A stretch of 64,000 bases of DNA from Chytriomyces cf. hyalinus JEL632. Its lineage: Eukaryota; Chytridiomycota; Chytridiomycetes; Chytridiales; Chytriomycetaceae. Of this stretch, positions 13,047 to 23,992 are shown one piece after another; positions within the stretch are counted from its first letter, which is position 1; each line of letters opens with the position of its first letter. The notes below the pieces were generated by a model. It saw only the letters and a program-made list of their open reading frames with translations, was not told the origin of the DNA and ran no database searches. The stretch covers positions 1 to 64,000 of the forward strand of contig JAIWWG010000063.1 of NCBI GenBank assembly GCA_025435555.1, read 5' to 3'. The translations under genes were made by a program, and so were the position numbers.

Positions 13047-14744
13047 CTAAATAGCAGTGCATTTAACTTTCAAACCATTCCGCATAGGCAGCGTCAACGA
13101 GTTGGCGTACGTGACGTCCTTCTCATTCACCACCTTAATCTTGAACTGCCGCGCCACCTCAACCAAGACATACACTCCCTCCAACTCTGCCATGCTTTTG
13201 CCCAGACATACACGCGGACCTGCGTTAAAGACGGGGTAGTCAAACGGGGATGGCTGTTTTGTCATTTCGAGCCAGCGCTCTGGTTTAAACTCTTTTGCGT
13301 CGTCACCCCATATTGCTGAAGTTCTTCCCATGGCGTATGGGGACCAAGCTACTGCTGCTCCTTGTGGTACAATTGTTCCACATGGTAGAGTTTCAGTCTT
13401 GTTTGCTTGTTTCAGTTCCAGGGGTACTGAAGGATAGAGACGTAAAGCTTCGTGGAAGACTGCGTTTGCGTAGGGCATGTCGTTCTTGATTTGGTCGTAG
13501 CTGGGAGAGTTTCCTTGCAGCACAGCTGCAATCTCAGACTCAAGGGCCGCTAGTGCCGTCGGGTTCTTGTGCAGCAGGAAAAAGGTCCAACTCAGCGCCT
13601 GCGCTGTTGTGTCTCTTCCGGCAATCAAGAAATTAAGGACGTAGTCAACGAGACGGTCATCGCTCGGTTCTTTGCCGTCATCCCCTGGAACACGCATCAG
13701 CAGTGCGAGGAGATCGTTTTCTTGTTCACGACGCATGTTACGTTTTTCGTTGATGATTCGATGGCCAAAGTCGCGGATGGTTTGCACGTGAGCTGCTTGT
13801 GCTGCGCCGGTTCCAAGGAAACGTTCTTGCAGTTCCCAGAGCGGAGTCAGCATACGCATAAACACGTGGGTTTGGGCGGCATCGAACGCGCTCATGAACG
13901 GGATTGATTCTTTTGCGTTCATTGCACCCAGGTTGATCTGTTTTTCAGAAAGTAAAATGCGTTTGTTGAGTACACTCCCCTCACACACTCGAGAGATCAC
14001 GTACCCCAAACCCAATCTTTGTGAACGAGTCAAACGTGAATCGAAAAAACAGATCCTGCAAATCAAACACATCTCCATCCGCAGCATGCCCGGCAAGTAC
14101 AGTCGAAAACACATCCATCTCTGACGAAAAGACTTCATTCACAAAGTCTTTAAAATTCTTGACATTGAAAATATTTGCGGCGAGCTTGCGCTGAGATTTC
14201 CATTGGTCGCCATCCGAGTTGAAGATGCCGTGTCCCAAAACATCCTGCGCGCGCGTTCGGAAAATGGAACCCTATTATACAGGTGTTAATTTAGCGATAG
14301 CCATATCGAGGAAGTCATACGAGTTCACCTTTTCAAACACGGAAAACTTTGTCTTTAAAATGTACTCCACAATTTTGGGATCGTTGACGAAAATGATGGG
14401 TTCAAAGAAGGGCAGCTTCATGACAAAGCTTTCGTTGTTTGTGTGTTCAAACATTTCTTAAGTGGGTGGGCAAGCCAAGTCAGTGCTGACCAACGAATCG
14501 CAAATGAACATTCGCCTCAACATAACTCACCGGCGACCAAGTCGTGAATCTGGTTAACGTTCTTTGCGGCTCCGACGAGATCCCCAAACACAGGGAAGCC
14601 ACCGTCGGGCAGTCGGTGCAGCTTCTGAGTTATCTTGACCTTGGAGCCGATGGGGTCATCCCAGTAGAGCCAGGTAACGATGGCGGCTGCGGCTGCGGCA
14701 CCGGCAAAGACAGCTGGAAGGAGTGGGGTTCGGTGGCTGGACAT
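13047..14744 (-). CDS. Cytochrome P450 monooxygenase, fatty-acid-hydroxylase-like
   Basis: The start at 14744 gives MSSHRTPLLPAVFAGAAAAA, followed by IVTWLYW, an ER membrane anchor. Later exons hold DQWKSQRKLAANIFN (helix C WxxxR), the I-helix AGRDTTAQALSWTF, the ExxR helix (EALRLYPSVPLE) and the haem loop FNAGPRVCLGKSMAELE with the cysteine ligand. It ends KVKCTAI at 13047. The AGRDTTAQALSW helix, HGIFNSDGDQWK and heme-loop GPRVCLGK resemble the CYP86/CYP94/CYP52-like fatty-acid hydroxylase clade, so omega- or in-chain fatty-acid oxidation is a reasonable inference. Three or four introns lie in the N-terminal half, while the large last exon is uninterrupted. A reductase partner is not in the window. 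Confidence 0.93.
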
Positions 14745-14995
14745 GCGATGTTTTCGAGGCGGAATATCTGATCAGTTGGAACTCACAAAACTCGCAATTT
14801 TCAAACACTTGCGGAAAAACTGTCAGGTCAGATGTCCGCAAACCCCAATTAATATTTAAATAAAATCAGATTTAAAATGTGGGTTAATAAATATACGGAT
14901 GTGCTTAGTTATGCCAAGCTCCTTGAGTCTCAAATGAAAGAAGCAGTTGGGATAATCACACACTGAAATAAAAAGTAAATAAAAAAGGTCTGAAA

Positions 14996-16450
14996 ATGGC
15001 TGACGACACTGTCGGAACAACTGAAGTGCGCGAAGGGTGAGCAGCAACAACAACCACACTCACCCTGACTGAACACACGAATTGCCCCCACCCAGAATGA
15101 AGCTGGACCACGCGACGCTGACGTCCTTTCTCGCCACGCAACTCAGTAGCGATCAGTTCAAAGCACCCATTCAAATTAAGCAGTTCAAGTTTGGCCAGAG
15201 CAATCCAACCTACTTTATCGTCGATGCAAAGTGAGACTCATGCCCAATGTGCGTATGCTGACCACTGATCCTTAGTTTCGAACCCCACCAGCAACAACCG
15301 CTTTGTCCTGCGCAAGAAGCCTCCTGGCGCACTCATGTCCAAGACCGCGCATGCTGTCGAAAGGGAATTCAAAGTCATCAATGCACTCTTCAAGCATTCG
15401 AATGTGCCTGTTCCACGCGTGTATTTCCTGTGTCAAGATAATGCGGTTCTCGGCACTCCATTTTACCTCATGGACTTTCTGAAAGGTCGTATTTTCGGTG
15501 ACAATGCTTTGCCCGAACTGGCATCGCTTTCTGAGAGGAGGGACTGGTGAGGACTGGGCCATTTCCATATGGGCTCTTGTTTTGATGCGCTAACGAGGTT
15601 TGGCATCACAGCTACACCGCCCTGATGGACACACTCGCGAAACTGCATACTGCTTCCGTATCGAAACTCGGACTGGAAGATTACAGCAGAAACCCAACTG
15701 GATTCTATTCACGTCAGATTTCCACAATGACTGCAATCACAAAAAGCCAACACGCTTCGAATCCTGATAAAGTGCCAGCGATCCCTCGTTTAGATGAAAT
15801 GCTTGCATGGTTTAAACGAAACATGGTTGCCGATGAGCCTGCTACTATTGTACATGGGGACTTCAAGCTGGACAACGTATGACGCACAATCTCATATTAT
15901 GTCGAATGATGCATCCAAGGACCTAACTCCTCCTCGTGATCGCACAGGTTATATTCCATCCAACAGAAGCAAAAGTAATTGGGGTCCTTGACTGGGAACT
16001 CAGCACACTCGGACACCCCCTCTCAGACTTGGCAAACTGCCTGCTGCCATGGTACACGTCCACCGCGTTCAACGGAATGCTGCCAGGCGCTTCTGGCTTC
16101 AAAGACGCGGACCGGCCTCTCCCTGTTCCTGAAGTGGACTCGCTGATGAAAGAATACTGTAAACGTGCTAGCAGGAAATATCCAATCGAAAAGTTTGAAT
16201 TTTGTATCGCGTTTTCTTTCTTTCGCGCGTTGGTGATTGTGCAAGGTGAGGCAACAAAGATTTTGGTTTTTGTTGTAAGAGTCGCTAAAACGTTTCTTAC
16301 CTTTGAACAAAAGGCGTCTCTGCTCGGGCAGCAAGAAAACAAGCAAGCAGTGGAAACGCCATTCAACTCAATGACGCAATGATGAATACCATTGCTCGAT
16401 TGGTGTTGGACTTTGTGGATGCCGGCGACTTGAAGTCTTCCAAATTATAA
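14996..16450 (+). CDS. APH-family kinase-like protein (ACAD10/11 N-domain type)
   Basis: The start at 14996 gives MADDTVGTTEVREG. Further exons add LDHATLTSFLATQL, QIKQFKFGQSNPTYFIVDA, and FVLRKKPPGALMSKTAHAVE with the ATP-binding lysine. The catalytic loop IVHGDFKLDNV and the metal motif GVLDWELSTLGHPLSDLANC follow. It ends DFVDAGDLKSSKL. This arrangement matches the aminoglycoside-phosphotransferase-like domain found alone in fungi and fused to acyl-CoA dehydrogenase in animal ACAD10/11, where it phosphorylates 4-hydroxyacyl-CoA during breakdown of hydroxy fatty acids. Here no dehydrogenase domain follows, so it is a stand-alone kinase. Catalytic HGD and DxE are intact. An intron splits the catalytic loop just after LDN. 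Confidence 0.88.
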
Positions 16451-16696
16451 AACCTGTGTTTTCTGTCAATCGATGCTTTTGTTTTTGAATGAATTGTCAT
16501 GAGTTCTGCTGCTTTGGTCACCCTCCCCATCCACCCTCAATCTCCTATTTCGAAGGAAAAAGGACAAGCGATATGAATAAATGAAAATATCCAAATGTTC
16601 AGAAAAGTCAGTTTGCTTGTGAAAGAATCTGGCAGAGCGCGAACCCAACATCGGGTGGGATCTTGAGAAAAATGAAGAACGTGTGATTGATAAAAA

Positions 16697-18039
16697 TTAG
16701 CGCTCTCGGTTGTTGTTTCTACACACCTCAGTGGTATCGCCAAACTTTCCAAAGGACTTGCGGCGCGATTTTACCGTTTTTCCTGGGAGAAGATGCTGCA
16801 ACGAAAAATTCAGTAATGCATCGAGTGACGGAAATATCAAATACAAGTACATACATCCACTTGTTCGAATGGAACGAACCCACTGCAAGACGTGGGACGC
16901 CAGTCAGTAAAAATTTGCAACAATCCCAACCAAAAAAAGCAAAACAAACCTGATGATCCATTCAACCGGAAACATCTTCACCCCAACCAACCCTCCACGC
17001 ACATCATGCATCCCATTCCCTACACCTCCAACAGGAGGCGCACACATGACACCACGCATAGCTGCAACCCCTGAAAACCCACAACTACCCGCTACATGAA
17101 TCGCAAGATACACATTCTCGCACCGAGAAAACGCAGAAACCAGCGCCTGTTCACTTGCAAAACTTGAGTAACACCATGACGCGCTACGTTGAGACGATTC
17201 AATGTCTAGCAGGTGGTACGCCTTCATGACGAAGTAACTGTCCTTTGCGATTTCGACATAGTCCATCATTGGGAGATTATTTACGATGGGAACGGGGGCA
17301 GTTTGGACGGGTATGGGAGAGACTTGGTGAGGGTATTGGTGTCGTTGATGTGCAAGTCCATGTGGTGGTGGCTGGGGATTGCTGTTGAACGGTTTCTTGA
17401 CAGTGCAGGAGATGAAGCGGTCCACGAACGGGGCTCCGTTGAAAGTGCTAATGAATGGGAGCACTTGATCAGCGGATGCAAGCTCGATGTAGGCAGAACG
17501 AGTGGACTTCACGTGATTCAGGGCCTGTTTTTTTCAAGGGAAATGTCAATAAATAAGAGTTGCACAAAAAAAAGGAAACCATTTCCAACACCCAAAAAAA
17601 AAAGCGGCCAAATCAAACACAGCAGAAGTTCTCTCACCGCAATTCCAAACGGCATCACCGACAGATATGCACGCACGTCACGATCATCGACAGAGTCAGG
17701 AAGGTTGGACACGAGGACAACCCGCGCCGCGCGAGAATCAATCTTGCACATGCGCGTTGTCGTTGGCGAGGCCGAGGGCGTGATTGGTTGTCTGACACGG
17801 TGGCTGTTGCGGATCTGAGCGGGCGCGGGAAGCGGATGAGGGACCGATTGAGCGGATGGCAGCGAGAGCGAATGAGTGAGGAGCAGCGGTGGTGGGGTGT
17901 AGAACACCGCGTGTACCGAGTGAGTCTCGTGGGTATATTGCTGGTGCTGCATGCTCTGGGTACTCTGGGTACTGTTGCTGGGAGTGTAAGGCGGAGTGTC
18001 GATGGAGAATGAGTGCGTGTCAAGATCCTGGCTGGTCAT
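16697..18039 (-). CDS. RRM + YTH-domain RNA-binding protein
   Basis: YTH domains bind N6-methyladenosine in RNA. The start at 18039 gives MTSQDLDTHSFSIDTPPY and a long Ser/Thr/His/Pro-rich disordered region. An RRM follows (RVVLVSNLPDSVDDRDVRAY, then SAYIELASADQVLPFI after an intron). The YTH part has DSYFVMKAYHLLDIESSQRS, ASWCYSSF with the first cage tryptophan, and VYLAIHVAGSCGFSGVAAM. MFPVEWII comes next and, spliced from two small exons, GFVPFEQVDHLLPG. It ends NNNRER at 16697. RRM followed by YTH is known in fungal YTH proteins. Unusual points: the stretch between GVAAM and FPVEW contains no aromatic residue, so the second cage tryptophan seems absent, and the usual LRNPWN...SRDGQE tail is replaced by a basic segment. 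Methyl-A binding is therefore doubtful. Confidence 0.8.
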
Positions 18040-18418
18040 TTTTGAAGTAGTTTTGGTTTTTAAATTCTTGTTTGGTAATTACCACTTTTGCAGCAGTTTC
18101 ATTACACATTCTCTTTGGAGGTGGTCCGAACAGATAAGAACATGCACGAATTGTCATTTAAAATAAAATAAAAATAAAAATAAAAAAAAGAAACGCGCTC
18201 AACTCGTCAACAAACAAAAAAGCAGTTTCGGAAGGATGGGATCTTGGTGATCAACCACCACAAAAGATCACGACTGGTCGAAAGGATACCAACCAGCTGC
18301 GAAATCAACCGGCGCTCTGACCCTCGTTGCGAGCGGCAAATCTCACACGACACCTCGAGAGAGACCCGCGTCAGTTTCGGTGCCATCGCAGTTCTTTTCA
18401 AGTAAACTGTGCAGCAAA

Positions 18419-18679
18419 ATGTTCCGCAAAGGATCTAGTCCGGCAGTGTTGAGTAGTGGCGGTGGTGGAATAGCGTCGCAGTTGAAAAAGAAGGGCGATT
18501 TTCGAAGATTGGTGGAGTCGAAAAAGATCACGATTGGAGCGCCCATCAAGGACACGTTTCAGGTGTGTCCGAAATTGATTGCCGCTGTTCTCATGTCTCT
18601 TATTTCTCTCATCTTTACACACACGAAGCACCTGGACCACGTTGGAGTCAACGACGTGGCAGCCAAACACTTGCAATGA
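18419..18679 (+). CDS. CRIB-only small GTPase effector (64 residues)
   Basis: Two exons, 18419-18562 and 18629-18679, give a 64-residue protein starting MFRKGSSPAVLSSGGGGIAS. Across the splice junction it reads IGAPIKDTFQ|HLDHVG, which fits the CRIB consensus I-S-x-P-x(2-4)-F-x-H-x2-H-V-G with one change (S to G). CRIB motifs bind GTP-loaded Cdc42/Rac. The protein has nothing else but a basic, glycine-rich N-terminus (SQLKKKGDFRRLVESKKIT), as in the animal SPEC proteins, small Cdc42 effectors. A basic patch next to CRIB usually helps bind acidic lipids. The 66-base intron keeps the frame and contains no stop, so retention would insert 22 mostly hydrophobic residues exactly inside the motif. 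It ends AAKHLQ. Confidence 0.78.
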   Translation: MFRKGSSPAVLSSGGGGIASQLKKKGDFRRLVESKKITIGAPIKDTFQVCPKLIAAVLMSLISLIFTHTKHLDHVGVNDVAAKHLQ

Positions 18680-18820
18680 CTTCGACAGGCCTCATCAAAA
18701 ATAAACATGTAAATATTGTGGAAATAAAGCTTCCGCGCTTGTACAACAACAAACTGAGAGTCCTGGACTTTAGTCAGACGAATCTCAACATAAACCCCAC
18801 TCCGTTTAAAACCATCATCA

Positions 18821-20873
18821 TCATTCCAACTTCCCCGCTTTTCCTTCAATTTCGCGGAACCCGCCGCTCATCCGCCCACCATCAACACCCTTCTCTGCTT
18901 TTGGATCGTAACCATGCTCCGGTTTCAAAATCATGTCTGCATCCTCAATCGTCAAATCAACGCGTCGCAGCAGTCTAGAAATAATCCCGCCCAGCGCTTC
19001 AGGTTCCGTTTGAAAGTAACAAATAATGAGTCCTAATCCTGCAGAAAACATGGCCACTTCAAAGTGAGGGATTTGGAAAATGAGGGATTTGCTGTAGAGT
19101 GTCTTGTATAGAGCGTCGACACCGCGCGGAAGAACGTACCTGGAAAAACACGAGTTAACTTTCGCATTCATACTCAAAAATCTGTCGACAGTTTTTTTAC
19201 ATTGCCAACTCGGACCGTCGCTTTTCATCCTCCAAAAAGATGGCCCATGAACTGAGGAATCCGTTCAGCCAATAAAAGTATCGGCTGTCTCGCGGCAGGA
19301 TTTTGTGCCTGATGATAATGTCTCGAGTGAAACACGCTATTCTCTGTACAGAGAAGCATCAGAAGGAAGTTACGCAGTATCGATCGAAAATTCGCAAAGT
19401 CGCACCATAAATGAAGCGACGTAGGCTGCCAGAAATAGAGAACTGCGCATGCTGTTTTTGACACCTCTCCACAGCAGCGATTGCGGTCTTCGAAACAGCT
19501 CCCTCGTTTTGAGGACGACCATCGGAACGAAATTTAGTGTAAAGTATACCTGTTCGCGAGATAAGCAGAAACATGTCAAGCTCAAAAAAAATTCATCATG
19601 AAAATCAACACACCAAAAAAACTCACCGGAAGAATCGCTTTGAGAACTTTCATCAAAGTAAAAAACGACTGGCGATTGCATCCTTCAATTGCCGGATGCA
19701 AAACTTCGCAAGGAATACATTCGGCCATTGGCGAGATTGCTGAAGCAACGTCGATACAGTGTTGCGATCCCTTGTTATTGACCACCGCTTTAATAACTGC
19801 GGCTGGATCCAACGGAATTTTTCCTGTAAGCTGCTGTCGAACCACCAAGAGCACATCGAGTGGAATCGGGCCAGTCGTCACAATGAATTTGTTGTAAGAT
19901 GGAGGAATCGTTTCAGGCCTGCGCGAATTCGACACAATTTGGATTTGATGATCAGCGGCTTTTCGAAGGAAAAATTGCGACCAAGGCACGTTAGCTTCTA
20001 ACCTCATTGTATACGCGTACATGACTTGCGCAGTTGCGAGGCTGATATTGCGCAATAGGAACGCGAATCGACAGTAAAAAAATGTCAGATTAAATATGAC
20101 AGAAGAATTCAAAAGGAGCGCACGTACGCAAAGATCAAACTGTTTCCGTGTCGAAAATGAAATGTCCGTTTCAAACTGAGAGAATTAAACAAGGCTTGAA
20201 GTCCGCGAGCTAAAAACTGTTGCGACATGTCCGTGCGCCATTGCTTTGTTTCGACGAGTGACGCTAGAGCGCCTGCTAGGGCACCCGAGACGAATCCGTT
20301 GACATGGTCGTCCTTCCCGTCCCTGTGGCGGATGATGGAGTTGTTTGTCCCTGCGAGTGAATTGAAAAAATTAGCGAACCAGTCTCAGCAGCGCGCGAGT
20401 CTCGCAGGTCAGAACGGACTTCCCCGGAAAAAAGGGAAGGCGGAAAAATCACATGGGACTCAAAAATATCCGGCTTTTCCTTCAAAGTGCTAACAGAAAA
20501 CACAAGGATCGATGGGGCCAGAACCAACAAGGGACCGACAGATAGAACCAAACAAGAGAGAATCACCTTTCCAAACAAAGGCAAACACGCCAAAGAAGCC
20601 GGCCATTCTGAAACTCTCCTTGCCAAACAACGACTCAAGCAGCGCTTTCGAAATCGGAAGCTTGCCCTTCACAACACGCATCAAGCGCAGCAGGAATAGA
20701 AGCCCCGAGCGTATCGAATAGCCGAGCACGGCGCCACGAAGCGCGTTGCGCGTGGCGTTGGCCAAAATTTCGTTCGACGTTTTGAGTTGGCGGTGCCGCA
20801 CCCGCTCCGCACTCACGCTTGGCCGTCGTTGCGCCACGGGTCCGCGTAGGTCATCCGTCGAAACGATGGGCAT
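18821..20873 (-). CDS. TMEM135-family membrane protein
   Basis: The start at 20873 gives MPIVSTDDLRGPVAQRRPS. Exons then carry ALRGAVLGYSIRSGLLFLLR, GFVSGALAGALASLVE, FRFAFLLRNISLATAQVMYA, a cysteine-rich patch (CIPCEVLHPAIEGCNRQSFF), LWRGVKNSMRSSLFLAAYV, YFYWLNGFLSSWAIFLE, and the diagnostic MYVLPRGVDALYKTLYSK, with IPHFEVAMFSAGLGLIICYF near the end. It ends EIEGKAGKLE at 18821. TMEM135 relatives sit in mitochondrial, peroxisomal and lipid-droplet membranes and affect fission and lipid handling; the molecular function is unsettled. The paired motif bwLxRxxDsLYkl in the last third and the CxxCxxxHP patch are the best family marks. About seven introns. It is divergent from KAE1 with 49 bases between start codons. 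Confidence 0.85.
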
Positions 20874-20922
20874 TTGCTCAGAACTATTTATTGAACAAAA
20901 AGCTGAGATTTAAATTCGAACA

Positions 20923-22335
20923 TGACTGTCGCCCTGGGACTGGGTAAGTCATGCTGAGTCTTGCAGAGGTTGTACACGCTCTCACGCCTTTCTTCAAGAG
21001 TCGAGTGCAAACAAGATTGGCGTGGGCATCATGCGCCACGATGCTGCCGGAGTCGCGACTGTGTTGGCGAATGTGCGCAGGACATACGTGACACCTGTGA
21101 GCATCATTTGTTTCTCACTTCCTTCTTCTATGCTAACTCTTCTCCTCTTACCTTCTGTACTTCTCACTATCGGCGATTCTTTCCAGCCCGGCACAGGATT
21201 CCTCCCCAAAGACACAGCCAAACACCACCGAAACTGCGTAATTCCACTTGTACTTGAAGCTCTCCAAGTAGCGGGCCTCTCCGTCACAGACCTCGACGTC
21301 ATCTGTTTCACAAAAGGTGCCCACCATCACAACAGTTTAAAACCCCCCAAAAAAGATCCCAACATCTGCGAAACCAGGTCCCGGCATGGGCGGACCCTTA
21401 CACGTCTCTGCACTCATCGCTCGAACACTTAGCCTCCTCTGGAACATACCCCTTGTCGGCGTCAACCACTGCATCGGCCACATTGAAATGGGCCGCATGA
21501 TCACCGGTGCACAGAACCCCGTCGTTCTCTACGTCAGCGGAGGAAACACGCAAGTGATTGCCTATGCCGAGAAGCGGTACCAGATTTTCGGGGAAACTCT
21601 GGACATTGCAATTGGAAACTGTTTGGATCGGTTTGCGCGTATTATCAATCTTTCGAACGATCCGAGCCCAGGGTATAATATTGAGCAGTGCGCTAAAAAG
21701 TAAGCTTGCATTTCTGGGTCGTGCAAACTTGCATCAAGCGCTTATTTGTCGGAACCTTTCTAACCGCAGAGGTTCGAAATTCGTCGACCTACCGTACACT
21801 GTCAAAGGAATGGACATGTCATTCAGCGGAATCCTTTCGCATCTCGAAAAAACTGCCAAGACAATGCTCTCGGAATTTTCAAAAGAAGACTTGTGCTTCA
21901 GTCTACAAGAAAACTTGTTTGCAATGCTCGTTGAAGTGACGGAACGGGCCATGGCGCATGTGGGAGCAAGGGAGGTGTTGATTGTTGGCGGGGTTGGATG
22001 TATGTGTCTCTTGGCTGTTGGTTTTTCCTGTCTCTTAACGTTTCGCGATTAGGTAATGAACGATTGCAAGAAATGATGGGATTAATGGTGCAACAGCGAG
22101 GCGGGCATTTATTTGCGACCGACGAGAGGTAAATTTGCTGTCCACGCATCATTCACTTTAATTTTTTTTTTTTTGAACGCGTTTTATTTCAACAAGTTTC
22201 TGCATCGATAATGGAATCATGATTGCTCAAGCTGGTCTGTTAATGTTCAAGAGTGGGCACACGACTCCGCTGGAGGACACTTGGTGCACACAGAGATATC
22301 GCACTGACAGCGTGTTGGTTTCATGGCGGGATTAA
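20923..22335 (+). CDS. KAE1: tRNA N6-threonylcarbamoyladenosine transferase (KEOPS subunit)
   Basis: KAE1/OSGEP transfers threonylcarbamoyl to A37 of ANN-decoding tRNAs within the KEOPS complex. The start at 20923 gives MTVALGL, joined by a 54-base intron to [11 protein letters not shown], the ASKHA-fold opening. Following exons hold [42 protein letters not shown] with the metal-binding histidines Hxxx[32 protein letters not shown], and [13 protein letters not shown]. The last exon is [15 protein letters not shown] with LVSWRD at the C-terminus, exactly as in eukaryotic KAE1. All ATP- and metal-binding motifs are intact. About seven short introns. One 5' change: SSANK replaces the common GSANK. 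Confidence 0.96.
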
Positions 22336-22621
22336 ACACAGGAACTTAATAAAGTGCTGCGTTTGCATGCGATGGCGCACTAAGATCCATATATTCTGCG
22401 ATTTCGCTTTGTCAAAGGAACACTTTCATATTCTGAACTGGGAGCGTCCAATTTGTCACTCCTCACGCGTTCACCCCAACATCCCCCCGCAAATAGATTA
22501 GTCACACTGCCACAGATGACTGAACGACAACCTCGCTTTATTTTCCAGCGTTTTACTAAACATCAGCATCCAAAATGAGAAGGGAAATAAAAAACATTCA
22601 CAACAGTTAAACCGAAGGGAG

Positions 22622-23932
22622 TCAGACTTTTGTATTGACAACGTTTGTCGACAACAACCACTCATACGGGTTCTCCTTCCTACCAGGCAATGTGCGGTTC
22701 CGCTGCTTCACACGCTCATTATACACAGCCAAATCCGCCTGAACGTGATTCAAAACCCCGACAGGCGCATCCGCATCCGGTCCAAAGTAATCATTCCCAC
22801 GTTCACCCAAAAACACATCCTCGGCTTCATACGTGGCTAGGATTTGAACCGTGTTGATGGCGAGTTCCATTTCAGAGATGGGGGGGAAGAATTCGGCGAG
22901 CGTGGATTCCGTCACGGTTGGGTCGGAACGGGCCTTGGGGAGTGACATTTGGGATTTTCCGGAGCGGCTGGGTGGGTAGCTGTAGTAATCGTATTGTGGG
23001 TAGTTGATGGATGAGTGTTCTGAGTGGTGAATAAAGTGTGAGAAAGGACGTTTCCTAGCGTTGCAATTAAAAAATAAAATTGAATACTTACGCGCTGAGG
23101 CAGTCCAAATCACGTTTGTAAGAATTTCAACCTACTGGCTCTTGGACTTGAGTTCGGAGGCAAGCCCCTGGTTGTTGAGATGGTATGAATGGCAGTCCTT
23201 GATCCAGGCTTGCAGTTCGGCATCGGCAGCGGCAATGTCATCTGTTGTGTAAAACATGTCCACGTATCGCGTCACATGAGTTATGACGACTTTGTGGAAG
23301 TCGCGCGTGTCTTCGGCCCACGGCCAAGAGAGCATTAGCGGTTTCAGATTATTATGTTGATGAGCCACGAAAACAGGAAAAACAAAACTCACAAACTGTC
23401 CTGGAAGCATCAAACTTGACTGAGAACCCTCACCAAACCCTCTCGCTTCCAAATCGCGAATCGGATTCATGAAAAAGTCAATAATTTTGTCTCCAATCGA
23501 GAAAATGTTTGCGAGAAGGCCATCAGATTCACACGCACCCAGACTCCAGGTCCATATACAGGAATTTAATACGCATTTTCAGCTTCATGCCAAGTCCCAT
23601 TCGCAATCGAACACGTTTCATCAGGTGAAGGGTTCCCATCCGTATAAAAGACACCATCCCAAATTGACGGAACCCTCGCATCCACATTTACTCGAATTGG
23701 CAGGAATAATATGGTTCTCGACTTGATCCGTTTTAAACTGTACAAGATCAAATGACCGCGTTTCATCTGGCAACTGTTCAGCGGGTTTTGCGTTTGTATT
23801 GAAAGTGAGGGGGCCATGCCCATTTTGCCATGAGTTCGGCAGTTTCGATTTCGGACCAGAAGATGGAGACTTGTTAGGCTGGTTTGACCCAGTTGTCTGG
23901 GATGCGTTCGTGGAGGAAGAATGAACGGACAT
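22622..23932 (-). pseudogene. Broken chimera: unnamed domain copy joined to the C-terminal half of a lipoxygenase
   Basis: The 5' part starts at ATG 23932 (MSVHSSSTNASQTTG), followed by LPDETRSFDLVQFKTDQVEN and, after a +1 shift near 23690, VDARVPSIWDGVFYTDGNPS and SIANGTWHEAENAY, then a TAA at 23566. This matches line by line the C-terminal domain of the peroxygenase gene at 26907-28579. In another frame the sequence continues as lipoxygenase: FSIGDKIIDFFMNPIRDLEA with RGF, HVTRYVDMFYTTDDI, AELQAWIKDC, then NVIWTASA|EHSSINYPQYDYY with the His and Asn iron ligands, and a final VVNTKV where lipoxygenases normally end in Ile. The lipoxygenase half carrying the first two iron histidines is absent, so no active enzyme is possible. 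I call it a host pseudogene; unusual splicing is a less likely alternative. Confidence 0.7.
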
Positions 23933-23992
23933 GGACACTCTAAAATTTATATAGTTACTGGAAACATAAAAAAAAAACACAGGTTGATACAA

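Noticed and set aside
17213-18012. Plus-strand frames of 150-200 codons
   Set aside because: Antisense to the low-complexity and YTH parts of the RRM/YTH gene; no domain.
23469-23726. Plus-strand His/Ser-rich frame
   Set aside because: Mirror of the lipoxygenase/domain chimera; no similarity.
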